In this document: one piece after another, positions 26,572-34,763 of the stretch | Numbering within the stretch: the first letter of the stretch is position 1 | How the letters are laid out: the number at the start of each line of letters is the position of its first letter | From: an uncultured Peptococcaceae bacterium | Lineage (GTDB): Bacteria; Bacillota; Peptococcia; Peptococcales; Peptococcaceae | DNA: 64,000 bases | Assembly (NCBI GenBank): GCA_900552455.1 | Contig: URZX01000006.1 | Span: forward strand, 1-64,000 | Direction: 5' to 3' | Made by a program: the position numbers and the translations under genes | Notes under the pieces: model-generated | Told to the model about the DNA's origin: nothing | Database searches by the model: none | What the model saw: only the letters and a program-made list of their open reading frames with translations

Positions 26572-26601
26572 GGGTTTTCCCCCTCCAAGAGTACTGCACC
26601 C

Positions 26602-26610
26602 AGTATAGCA
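26602..26610 (-). promoter_or_regulatory. Extended -10 promoter of dnaB
   Basis: TGCTATACT on the minus strand, matching TGnTATAaT, about 30 nt before the dnaB start codon. Confidence 0.55.
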
Positions 26611-26678
26611 TATTTTTCGATAAAAATTGACCAAAATGGCGTAATGTGAGAATATATTTCGCAAGCGTAAAATAACTA

Positions 26679-26715
26679 TTGACGAGCGGCGAAAATTGCT
26701 GTAATATCGATATTA
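26679..26715 (+). promoter_or_regulatory. Promoter of the VOC-guaB unit overlapping a 14-bp palindrome
   Basis: TTGACG (26679-26684), 17-nt spacer, TAATAT (26702-26707). The -10 is part of the perfect palindrome TAATATCGATATTA (26702-26715), which also covers the likely start site. It reads towards the VOC gene with a leader of about 110 nt. Confidence 0.6.
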
Positions 26716-26822
26716 TTTTTATACTTTCCCGCCCATTTTTATGATAAAATAGGCTTAACACCGACCAAAAATATTGACCAAATCGTACTTTTTTGATCTT
26801 CAATGAGGAGGAATCTATCGAC

Positions 26823-27203
26823 ATGCAATTTTCTTTCCTGCACAATAATTTCAATGTCACCAATCTTGAAAATAGCCTCGCCTTCTACGACCAGGCCCTC
26901 GGCCTCAAGGAAGTGCGCCGCATGGAAGCGGAAGACGGCAGCTTCATCATCGTCTATCTCGGCGACGGCGAAAGCAAACACCAGCTTGAGCTGACTTGGC
27001 TGCGCGACCATCCACAGCCTTACAACCTCGGCGAAAACGAATTCCATCTCGCGCTGGAAGCCGACGATTTTGCCATGGCCTACGCGCTGCACAAAGCCCT
27101 CGGCTGCATCGTCTTCGAAAATCCGGCAATGGGCATCTACTTCATCGCCGACCCGGACAACTACTGGATCGAGATCCTGCCTCCAAACCACGGTCAGGAT
27201 TGA
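26823..27203 (+). CDS. VOC-family glyoxalase I-like protein
   Basis: 126 aa, vicinal oxygen chelate fold, close to lactoylglutathione lyase in length. Two beta-alpha-beta-beta-beta modules with candidate metal ligands His near residue 6 (FLHNNFNV), Glu in HQLELT, His in NEFHLALE and Glu in YWIEILPP. That set of four fits glyoxalase I, which detoxifies methylglyoxal. The true thiol cofactor in this organism is unknown. ATG 26823 follows GAGGAGG. It is 40 nt upstream of guaB and probably co-transcribed with it. Confidence 0.85.
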   Translation: MQFSFLHNNFNVTNLENSLAFYDQALGLKEVRRMEAEDGSFIIVYLGDGESKHQLELTWLRDHPQPYNLGENEFHLALEADDFAMAYALHKALGCIVFENPAMGIYFIADPDNYWIEILPPNHGQD

Positions 27204-27243
27204 TCAATATTGCTTCACGATAAGATTTGAAAGGAGTTAAAAC

Positions 27244-28758
27244 ATGGCATTCATTTATGACGAACCATCCCACACTTTTAGCGAGTATCTTCTGATCCCA
27301 GGCTTCACTTCCAAAGAGTGCACGCCAGCCAATGTCAGCCTCAAAACCCCATTGGTCAAATTCAGAAAAGGCGAAGAACCAGCGATCTCTCTGAACATCC
27401 CGCTGGTCTCCGCTGTCATGCAGGCCGTTTCCAACGACACGTTGGCCATCGCGCTGGCAAAAGAAGGCGGTCTTTCCTTCATCTATGGCTCCCAGTCCAT
27501 CGAAAGCCAGGCAGCAATGGTGCGCAAGGTTAAGAACTACAAAGCAGGTTTTGTTGTTTCCGATTCCAACCTGCGCCCAACCGACACCCTCGCCGATGTG
27601 CTGGCCCTGCGCGAAAAAACCGGCCACAGCACCATGGCTGTCACCGAAGATGGTTCGCCAAACGGCAAACTCCTCGGCATCGTCACCAGCCGCGACTATC
27701 GCCTCTCCCGCACCGCGCGCGACACCAAAGTTGAAGAATTCATGACCCCATTTGACAAGCTCGTTGTTGGTAACGAAAACACCACCCTGCCGGAAGCCAA
27801 CGATCTGATCTGGGATCACAAGCTCAACCAGCTGCCGATCGTCGACAAAGATCAGAATCTCATGTACCTGATCTTCCGCAAGGACTACGATTCCAACAAA
27901 GAAAATCCACTCGAACTCCTCGACGACAACTCCAAGCGCTACATGGTCGGCGCCGGCATCAACAGCCGCGACTACGCAGAACGCGTGCCAGCCCTCGTCG
28001 AAGCCGGTGCAGATGTGCTCGTCATCGACTCCTCCGAAGGCTACTCCGAATGGCAGAAACTGACCCTCGACTGGATCCGCGAACACTACGGCGACACCGT
28101 CAAAGTTGGCGCCGGCAACGTCGTTGACGCCGACGGCTTCCGCTATCTCGCCGAAGCAGGCGCAGACTTCATCAAGATCGGCATCGGCGGCGGCTCCATC
28201 TGCATCACCCGTGAACAGAAAGGCATCGGCCGCGGCCAGGCGACCGCCGTTATCGAAGTCGCCAAAGCCCGCGACGAATATTTCGAAGAAACTGGCGTGT
28301 ACATTCCGCTCTGCTCCGACGGTGGTATCGTGTACGACTATCATATGACCCTCGCTCTTGCCATGGGCGCAGACTTCATCATGCTCGGCCGCTACTTCGC
28401 CCGCTTCGATGAATCTCCATCCAACCGCGTACGCATCGGTGGCAACTACATGAAAGAATACTGGGGCGAAGGCTCTGCCCGCGCCCGCAACTGGCAGCGT
28501 TATGACATGGGCGGCGACAGCAAGCTCTCCTTCGAAGAAGGCGTCGACTCCTATGTGCCATACGCTGGTTCGCTGAAGGACAACGTCCAGCTTTCTCTGA
28601 GCAAGATTCGCTCCACCATGTGCAACTGTGGCGTGCTCTCCATCAAAGAACTGCAGGACAACGCGCGTCTGACCCTCGTCTCCGCCACCTCCATCGTCGA
28701 AGGCGGCGCCCACGACGTCACCCTGCGCAACTCTGATCTCAACAGCAACCACATGTAA
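27244..28758 (+). CDS. guaB: IMP dehydrogenase
   Basis: 504 aa. It oxidises IMP to XMP, the committed step of guanine nucleotide synthesis. TIM barrel interrupted by two CBS domains at about 110-220. The active-site loop is [18 protein letters not shown] with the catalytic Cys, and [10 protein letters not shown] holds the substrate phosphate. The sequence keeps IMPDH features but is of the longer divergent type found in some anaerobes ([10 protein letters not shown] rather than the usual VGAAVG). AAAGGAG precedes the ATG. Codon use is strongly biased, suggesting high expression. Confidence 0.9.
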   Translation: MAFIYDEPSHTFSEYLLIPGFTSKECTPANVSLKTPLVKFRKGEEPAISLNIPLVSAVMQAVSNDTLAIALAKEGGLSFIYGSQSIESQAAMVRKVKNYKAGFVVSDSNLRPTDTLADVLALREKTGHSTMAVTEDGSPNGKLLGIVTSRDYRLSRTARDTKVEEFMTPFDKLVVGNENTTLPEANDLIWDHKLNQLPIVDKDQNLMYLIFRKDYDSNKENPLELLDDNSKRYMVGAGINSRDYAERVPALVEAGADVLVIDSSEGYSEWQKLTLDWIREHYGDTVKVGAGNVVDADGFRYLAEAGADFIKIGIGGGSICITREQKGIGRGQATAVIEVAKARDEYFEETGVYIPLCSDGGIVYDYHMTLALAMGADFIMLGRYFARFDESPSNRVRIGGNYMKEYWGEGSARARNWQRYDMGGDSKLSFEEGVDSYVPYAGSLKDNVQLSLSKIRSTMCNCGVLSIKELQDNARLTLVSATSIVEGGAHDVTLRNSDLNSNHM

Positions 28759-28769
28759 TCCAAACACAA

Positions 28770-28815
28770 CGACCCTCTGCTGAATCGTTTTGATTCAACA
28801 GAGGGTCGATTTTTT
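28770..28815 (+). terminator. Terminator of guaB
   Basis: 17-bp stem 28770-28786 with 28792-28808 (one mismatch, arm core GACCCTCTG), then ATTTTTTAT on the plus strand. It lies between convergent genes and may work both ways. Confidence 0.88.
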
Positions 28816-30091
28816 ATCGCGCCAGCTTTTCGCGGATCTCCTTCGCGCAGGCAATGTAATAATGACGGCCATTCGCGCTCGTCTCCTGCTCAGCCAGGCG
28901 CTCCATCGCATCCGCCTTGAGCAGAAGCGTCTGCTCATCCTCCGCATCTGCAAGCAACAGATCGCACAGCTCCAGACACCACTGATAATCTTGTTCGTCC
29001 AGTGCAGCCCGCGCCGCTTCAGCCATCTTTTCGCGGCCACCAGCCAGCGCCAGCATCTTCTGCGCACGCGTCTCCGGTGCCAGCGGATGCAGGCTAGTCG
29101 GATTGCCGTCAAACCAGCCCAGGTAGGCCGTGTAGATCGCGCGCACCGTCCACTCCGTGCAGCCATAATGCTCGCCCAGATATGGCAACGCCGCATATTT
29201 CTCCGGCAGCCGGATCTCAGAGGCCAGCGCGTCGATCGTCTTGCCAGCGTTCATCCCCGCAAGCGTCGTTTCCAGGATCCAGTCGATCGCATCGCGGAAA
29301 TTCGTCAGCACCTCCGCCACATTTTCAGCGCCGAGGATCGGCTCCGTATGTCCCGGCAAAAGCGCCTCCGCATTGTACGCACGCAGCACATCCAGGCTGT
29401 GGATCCACTCCGCAATATTGCGGTACTGACTGCCACGGATCGCATAAAGATTTGGGAAGCAGCCATAGTAATTGTCGCCGCAGCAGAGCACCCGCTTCTC
29501 CGGCAGCCAAACAGCGATCGTGTCGTCCGTCTCGCCTGGCAAACGGCGCATCTCGATCTTCACACCATCGATCACCTGCTCCACAACGTCCTCGTCATAC
29601 ACAGGACGCGGCACGATCATCCCGCGCTTTTCACCACGAATGATCCCCTCGCGAGGGCCCAGCGCCTGCGTGATCGCTTCCTCGTCCGACAGCCCATAGC
29701 CAAACTGACGCGCCCCGCGCAGCATCTGGATCTCCGTGAGCTTTTCCGTGCGCTCCAGCACAGGGAACTTTGGCGCAAACGCGATCACCTCCAGCACCGA
29801 ATCGCTGAACGCCTCCGCGCCGCCGCGATGATCCGGATGACCATGCGTATAGATGATTGTGTGCACCTCCTTGCCAACCTTCTCGCGCACGATCTCCTTC
29901 AAGCGCTCGCCGCGCTCCAGCGTGTCGAAACAATCCACCAGGATCACACCCGTCGCGCCCTCAATGATCGTCGCATTGCTGTGACCAATTCCCAGCACAT
30001 GCCACACACCAGCGGCAACCTCCCGCACAGCAGGATTAAACGCCCGCTCCGCATACGCACGCAAAATCTCCGCGCCATTTTCTACTAACAT
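28814..30091 (-). CDS. Metallo-beta-lactamase-fold alkylsulfatase-like hydrolase
   Basis: 425 aa. The zinc motif THGHPDHRGG and the later GDNYYGCFPNLYAIRG plus PYLGEHYGCTEWTVRA and GWFDGNPTSLHPL are the signature regions of SdsA1/BDS1-type alkylsulfatases, which hydrolyse alkyl sulfate esters. The usual secretion signal and part of the N-terminal region are absent, so this is a short cytoplasmic form. The C-terminal part is helical (dimerisation region); no SCP2-like thiolase domain is evident. ATG 30091 is chosen over ATG 30097 because GAGGAG is 7 nt away rather than 1. Together with the arylsulfotransferase genes in the window it suggests sulfate-ester metabolism (inference). Confidence 0.82.
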   Translation of the reverse strand: MLVENGAEILRAYAERAFNPAVREVAAGVWHVLGIGHSNATIIEGATGVILVDCFDTLERGERLKEIVREKVGKEVHTIIYTHGHPDHRGGAEAFSDSVLEVIAFAPKFPVLERTEKLTEIQMLRGARQFGYGLSDEEAITQALGPREGIIRGEKRGMIVPRPVYDEDVVEQVIDGVKIEMRRLPGETDDTIAVWLPEKRVLCCGDNYYGCFPNLYAIRGSQYRNIAEWIHSLDVLRAYNAEALLPGHTEPILGAENVAEVLTNFRDAIDWILETTLAGMNAGKTIDALASEIRLPEKYAALPYLGEHYGCTEWTVRAIYTAYLGWFDGNPTSLHPLAPETRAQKMLALAGGREKMAEAARAALDEQDYQWCLELCDLLLADAEDEQTLLLKADAMERLAEQETSANGRHYYIACAKEIREKLAR

Positions 30092-30212
30092 AGTCATGCT
30101 CCTCTCTTTGTTTGTCTGATAATAGTATAACATACAAATGATCTTCCATAAAACAAAATCAGTTGCGGCCAACACGGTACCTGTTGCCAGAGTTTCGGTG
30201 CTGAGATATCAC

Positions 30213-30280
30213 AAATAAAATAAAGCCATAACCAGGGCGCAAGTGATCGCATATCACATTGCAACGTTGGGTATGGCTTT
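30213..30280 (-). terminator. Terminator of the nuclease gene
   Basis: Arms AAAGCCATA (30222-30230) and TATGGCTTT (30272-30280) close a stem whose loop contains a second hairpin, GTGAT/ATCAC. T-rich sequence (TTATTTTATTT) follows on the minus strand. Confidence 0.7.
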
Positions 30281-30293
30281 TGTTGTATTTCGT

Positions 30294-31481
30294 TCACACT
30301 TCGCAGACATCGTAGTTTCCTGATGGAATAATTTCTTTCATGATCTGCTCAAAATAGATTTTTGTGACGCGATCGTATTGCGCACGCTGGACGATAAGGA
30401 CGATGGTTTTTCCCTGGTTGCTTTGAGTTTTGTAGCGAGCTTTCAGTTCTCCCAGTTGAAAAACGGCGCCCTCTAAGCCCAGTTTTTTTCGCTCTTTCTT
30501 ATGACTCTTGGCTTCAAACAGAAAATACTGGTGCGTTTTGTTATTGTGGCGGATGGTGATGGCGCCGGGTGTTTTATCAGCGATGTCTTTGTTGTAATGA
30601 AAGATCACTTCGTCCACAAATAGCGGGCGCACGGCTGTTGTCACGATGTGCAGGTCACTGAGTTGCGGAGCAGCAGAAGATACTCGCTGCTGCGAAATCT
30701 TTCTTTCAAAAAGCTTCCTATGCTTACGTGTTGTTGGCTGCTCTTTCTTAATCTCAAGAAGCAACTTTTTCATGTGCTGAAGCTCGCTTTTCATCGCTAT
30801 CAACTGATCATTGCAGCACTGCAAGTTTTGAATAGAGCGCTTTCCATCGTCGGCGATCAGTTCCTGATACGCTGCTTTCACTTTATTGATGTTTCGTTTC
30901 CGTAGCTGGCTCAATGCTTTCAGATACGCCTGATACTGACTGTTTGTCATGCGCGTCGCCTGCTTTGCCATTTCAAACAATAATCGCGCATCATCGCAAG
31001 GGTTATGCTGCTGATAGCCGAGCAGACTGACATCCATGAGGTAAGCGGCATCGATCATCGCAGCATGGGTGGAAATGCGTCCATCTTTTATCTGTCTGGC
31101 AAGCACTGGCTGGACGTTACAAATCAGAATTTTTGGCAGGATTTCCTGATAATAGCTTTTCTCATACAGCTTGCAGAGGCCATGATAGTCACTCGCTCCA
31201 TAGACGATGAAAACTTTATACCCGAGTTGATCCACAAGCTTTGCCAAACGCATGGCAAATTCTTTGTGGCCGATGGCTCGGAGATGTTTTGTCTGATCGT
31301 TTCCTGGATAATTGCCAAGGCGGAATCCACGCGCATAACTCCCAGTAGCAACGCCATAAGCGATGGGGACGCCATCGTCACCAAATTCAAAATCGAGGCT
31401 GCCCACTCTGTAGCGAAAAAGCGCACGCAACACATCGAGAGATGTTACCTGACCATAATCGATTTTGGGATGCTTCTTCAT
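30294..31481 (-). CDS. Two-domain nuclease: DEDDh exonuclease plus PD-(D/E)XK-like C-terminus
   Basis: 395 aa. The N-terminal 175 residues carry a DEDDh 3'-5' exonuclease pattern: LDFEF (Asp30, Glu32), IVYGASDY (Asp98) and HNPCDDARLLFE (His159, Asp164). After a Lys-rich helical linker (about 180-290) the C-terminus has YFLFEAKS, an E-x-K motif as in PD-(D/E)XK nucleases, though the expected preceding Asp is not clear (PGAITIR). The gene is AT-richer than its neighbours and starts 5 nt after the preceding stop with no clear ribosome site, so it relies on translational coupling. I know no named family with this order. A defence or DNA-repair role is possible but unproven. Confidence 0.6.
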   Translation of the reverse strand: MKKHPKIDYGQVTSLDVLRALFRYRVGSLDFEFGDDGVPIAYGVATGSYARGFRLGNYPGNDQTKHLRAIGHKEFAMRLAKLVDQLGYKVFIVYGASDYHGLCKLYEKSYYQEILPKILICNVQPVLARQIKDGRISTHAAMIDAAYLMDVSLLGYQQHNPCDDARLLFEMAKQATRMTNSQYQAYLKALSQLRKRNINKVKAAYQELIADDGKRSIQNLQCCNDQLIAMKSELQHMKKLLLEIKKEQPTTRKHRKLFERKISQQRVSSAAPQLSDLHIVTTAVRPLFVDEVIFHYNKDIADKTPGAITIRHNNKTHQYFLFEAKSHKKERKKLGLEGAVFQLGELKARYKTQSNQGKTIVLIVQRAQYDRVTKIYFEQIMKEIIPSGNYDVCEV

Positions 31482-31486
31482 GCTGC

Positions 31487-33337
31487 TCAAAATTCCGCGA
31501 CTTCGTTGCTGTGGTAGAGAATGTCGTCGATGAGCAGGTCGAGCTGCCATTTGCCTTTGAGGTGGGCGCATGGGATGGCCCAGTTGAGGCGGCGTTCAAC
31601 GTCGCTGGCGCCGTAAGTGTAGAGCCATTCGGTGCCGAATGGTTTGCGGTTGGTGGTAAGGAAAAACTGGTGGCGCTCATCGCCGCGGCGCAGGATGAGG
31701 GTGCAGGCTTCGCCTTTGTAGAAGGTGCCGCTGAGATAGAGGCGCGCGTCGTCCTGCCAGAATTCAACGTGCATGTCGTCCTCAAGCTGGCCTTCTGAGG
31801 TATGCGGCAGGTCGATATCAATCTCAAAGGATGGGCGCCACTGGCCGAGCACGCTCTCGCTGCCGCGGGCGTTGGTGAGGGTCTGCGGCTGCCAGAGGCT
31901 GGCATGGACGAGGTTGTCGTCAAAGATCCAGCGCGTCTGGCGCTCGCCGTCGGCGATGTACCAGACCTGGGCGGAAAGGGCGATGTCCTCCTGACGCTCG
32001 CGCGCGAAAACGGCTGGCCGCAGAGAATCGCTGTTGGAGAGTCCGCCGGCGAGGACGAGGGCTGTGTGCTCGTCGTACAGCGTGAGATCACAGAACACTG
32101 GCGAAATGAGGCCGTCGCTGTTGGACACAAACAGGCTGACACGGCCGGTCTTGAGATCGAGGCGGTTCACGTTAAACGGCGTTGGCGCGAGCTTTCTGCC
32201 GAGGGGGTAGCGGTTCGCGTTGACATAATAGAGCGCGTCGCCCCAGCGCTGCACGCCGTAGGCTTCTTCGAAGGTACCGCTCAGGACGGGACGCGTGAAA
32301 AGATCGAGCCGTGTGTGCGCAGCGTTCCAGCCATCGACGCTGGTGGTAATGTGCTCGGTTGCTTCGGAACGCGCGACGCGCTGCTCCTCCCAGCCTTCTG
32401 TGCTGGCGATGATGCGGCGCACTTCCGCTGTGGCGGCGTCGATCTCGAGCACGACGTTCTGCGCCAAGCCGCTCCAGTAGAGCAGGCCGGTTGCGGCGTC
32501 ATAGCGCAAGCTGGCGCCCTGGAACCAGTCGCTGCCAGATTGCCCGGCGGTGCCGTTTGATTTTGGCAGCACATCGGCGGCGTTCAGGCGCTGTTTCTCG
32601 CGCCCGGTTTCGCCATCGAGCCAGACGAGCACATCGCGTGCGGTGCCCTGCCAGGCTGTCTGCGTGATGGCCACGATGGCGCCGTCGGGCAGGCGTGCAA
32701 AATCGCTGACGAAGCCGTCTTCAAAGCGGTACTCGCGGTAAATATGGCCGAGTGCGTCCATCTCCCAGATGGCTGTGCCGCTGTATGGCGGCGCGAGCTG
32801 CAGCGGTGCACCGCAGAGAAAATGGCCATTTTCGAGAAAGGTCAGTCGATGGTTGAGCGGCAGGGTCAGCGTCCAGCAGAGATCGCCGAATGCATTCACC
32901 GCCACCGGCTGGCCTGCGCCATCGGCAGGCAGCGCGTAGAGCAGCGTGTTCTCCGGCGCAGCGCCTTCCATCGCCACGAGCATCGGCGCTTCCACCTCTG
33001 CCAACGGCAGCGCGAGCTGTACGCGCGTGCCATTTGTGCCTGCTGCTGCAAAGCTGCAGGATGCGCCATTCACGAGCGCTGGCACGATGATGCGATGGGC
33101 GGTTGCGGACGGCGTGTCGTAGCGCAGATAGATGCGTCCCTGCGCGTCGCTGAGCTGTACGCTGAACGCCTCCTCCTGCGCTGTCGTAAAGCAAACGAGT
33201 GCAGAGAGCGGCGCGACGCCATAGGGATCGCGCACGACGACTGGCGCGTCCGGCGTGCCAGACTCTTCCACGAGACGCGCTTCAAGCGCCTCGGTCAGCG
33301 CGCGCTGTTCTGCGATGATTCCCGGGCTGCGTTTCAT
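31487..33337 (-). CDS. Long arylsulfotransferase-like beta-propeller protein
   Basis: 616 aa, the length of Gram-negative AssT proteins. The N-terminal 120 residues form a beta-rich domain (DPYGVAPLSALVCF), as in AssT, followed by a propeller with blades such as LTFLENGHFLCG, DFARLPDGAIVAI and LYWSGLAQNVVLEID. There is no signal peptide. The motif usually DWxHxN is DWFQGASLRYD here, and the following blade lacks the usual His, so the catalytic histidine set of AssT looks incomplete. It may be a divergent enzyme or a binding protein. It overlaps the DUF3783-type gene by 4 nt and precedes the nuclease gene. Confidence 0.6.
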   Translation of the reverse strand: MKRSPGIIAEQRALTEALEARLVEESGTPDAPVVVRDPYGVAPLSALVCFTTAQEEAFSVQLSDAQGRIYLRYDTPSATAHRIIVPALVNGASCSFAAAGTNGTRVQLALPLAEVEAPMLVAMEGAAPENTLLYALPADGAGQPVAVNAFGDLCWTLTLPLNHRLTFLENGHFLCGAPLQLAPPYSGTAIWEMDALGHIYREYRFEDGFVSDFARLPDGAIVAITQTAWQGTARDVLVWLDGETGREKQRLNAADVLPKSNGTAGQSGSDWFQGASLRYDAATGLLYWSGLAQNVVLEIDAATAEVRRIIASTEGWEEQRVARSEATEHITTSVDGWNAAHTRLDLFTRPVLSGTFEEAYGVQRWGDALYYVNANRYPLGRKLAPTPFNVNRLDLKTGRVSLFVSNSDGLISPVFCDLTLYDEHTALVLAGGLSNSDSLRPAVFARERQEDIALSAQVWYIADGERQTRWIFDDNLVHASLWQPQTLTNARGSESVLGQWRPSFEIDIDLPHTSEGQLEDDMHVEFWQDDARLYLSGTFYKGEACTLILRRGDERHQFFLTTNRKPFGTEWLYTYGASDVERRLNWAIPCAHLKGKWQLDLLIDDILYHSNEVAEF

Positions 33338-33921
33338 GATTTGCCTCCTCGCGATACGATCAGCGCCATCACGGCGTTGTTGAGATCCTTCATCGTTGCC
33401 TGGATCGTTTCAACAGAGATCGGCACCTTGCCGACGTGAGCGAGCAGATCCTCTGCTGCCTGTTTTTTGCTGGTGAAGGTCAGCCAGAGCAGCGGATCAT
33501 AGTCTTTTTCCACGAAATCGCCTGCCAGCGCCAGCATCTGCTGCAGGCTCACGAGCTGGGTCATCATCTCGTGCTCTTCGGCGACGTCGCCGATCAGCTT
33601 CTGCACCTTCCAACTGCGATTTTTTTCAGTGACCATGCATTTGTGGCCGATGCGCACCTTATGCTGACGCAGCTGCGCCAGAAACGGATCGATCTCGAGA
33701 TCATCGATATCCATCAGCAGAAATGGCTCACCCTCCTGCTGGGTCAGAGGTTCAAATCCCCTTATCTCCATCGGCGCAAGTTCTTCCAGACATTGCGCCA
33801 CCGTTTTTTCAAGATCCCGCTCACCGATGCGGCAAAGGCCTTCGCCCACACGATCGACGACAGAAATAAACGCGTTCTGATCCGACGCGGATAAGCATTC
33901 AAGATTGTAAATGTAAAGCAT
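33334..33921 (-). CDS. DUF3783-type protein
   Basis: 195 aa, function unknown. Residues about 58-120 (LLMDIDDLEIDPFLAQL ... KVQKLIGDVAEEHEMM) match the DUF3783 pattern, in which a beta-alpha unit is followed by a conserved T-x-x-N/R-W segment (here TEKNRSWKVQ). Residues 1-57 and 120-195 are not recognised; the C-terminal region is helical. It starts at ATG after AAGGAGG and its stop overlaps the next gene's start by 4 nt, so it and the ASST-like protein are translationally coupled. Confidence 0.65.
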   Translation of the reverse strand: MLYIYNLECLSASDQNAFISVVDRVGEGLCRIGERDLEKTVAQCLEELAPMEIRGFEPLTQQEGEPFLLMDIDDLEIDPFLAQLRQHKVRIGHKCMVTEKNRSWKVQKLIGDVAEEHEMMTQLVSLQQMLALAGDFVEKDYDPLLWLTFTSKKQAAEDLLAHVGKVPISVETIQATMKDLNNAVMALIVSRGGKS

Positions 33922-33955
33922 GTGATCGCCTCCTTGCGGTCATTTTACCATAAAG

Positions 33956-33990
33956 AAACGCGACGCCACAAGAAAATGACGTCGCGTTTT
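33956..33990 (-). terminator. Terminator of the BI-1 gene
   Basis: 10-bp stem 33956-33965 with 33980-33989 (arm AAACGCGACG) followed by T-rich sequence on the minus strand, 12 nt past the stop. Confidence 0.75.
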
Positions 33991-34001
33991 TGATCTGTGC
34001 A

Positions 34002-34670
34002 TTAATTGTCGGCTGCGAAAAGTCCGATCAGGCGCAGAATGTACAGGAAGAGGTTGATCCAGTCGAGGAAGAGATTGAGCACCATCATTGGCACGTCATC
34101 TTCTGTGAGATAGCCGCTCTTCATGACCTGGATGTCGTAGAGGACATAGCCGCTGAAAACGAAGATCCCACCGGCGCAGATCGCCGTCTGCAAGATCGTC
34201 GCCTGCACAAAGAGACCGACGATCGACGCAAGGATCAGGATCAGCAGCGCACCAAAAAGGATCGAGCCGATGTTCAGGAAATTGCGCTCTGTGCGTTTGG
34301 CGTAAGTCGCCAGCCCAAAGAAGAGCACGAAAGTAATGGCGACAGCGCCGAGCACCAGCTTTGCACCGATGGCCTGGGTGTAGGCCATGACGATCGGATA
34401 AAGGCCGACGCCTTCCAGCGCTGCGAAAACGTAGACAAATTTCATCGAAATGAAACTGCCTTCGCTCTCACGCTGACGCCAGCGCACAAACATGGCGACC
34501 AAGAGCATGACCACACAGACGATTGGCATCATGATCGCTACGGCTGGCGGCACAAACATTGCGCCGACGATCATACCGATGGTCATGATCAGCAGGCTGA
34601 TCGAGAATTTCGACATGACCTGGCCGACAATGTCGACGCCACGGCCAACATCAATGATAGAATTGTTCAC
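34002..34670 (-). CDS. Bax inhibitor-1 / YccA-family membrane protein
   Basis: 222 aa with seven hydrophobic segments. VMKSGYLTEDDVPMMVLNLFLDWINLF is the conserved C-terminal part (here VLYDIQVMKSG and NLFLDWINLFLYILRL), with the paired Asp residues that gate ion flow in the bacterial homologue BsYetJ. Family members are pH-sensitive calcium-leak channels. It is a single-gene unit with its own terminator. The physiological role in bacteria is not well defined. Confidence 0.92.
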   Translation of the reverse strand: MNNSIIDVGRGVDIVGQVMSKFSISLLIMTIGMIVGAMFVPPAVAIMMPIVCVVMLLVAMFVRWRQRESEGSFISMKFVYVFAALEGVGLYPIVMAYTQAIGAKLVLGAVAITFVLFFGLATYAKRTERNFLNIGSILFGALLILILASIVGLFVQATILQTAICAGGIFVFSGYVLYDIQVMKSGYLTEDDVPMMVLNLFLDWINLFLYILRLIGLFAADN

Positions 34671-34763
34671 TTTATTTTCCTCCTAGTTGGAAATCGAACG
34701 AAATAGATACTGTGTTCAGTATAACGTATAAATCCGAAATAGGGAAGTGAAAATTAGCATTCT

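Noticed and set aside
27142..28767. Long open frame (541 aa) opposite guaB
   Set aside because: It is a shadow of guaB, whose biased codon use leaves the opposite strand open. No start signal or recognisable protein.
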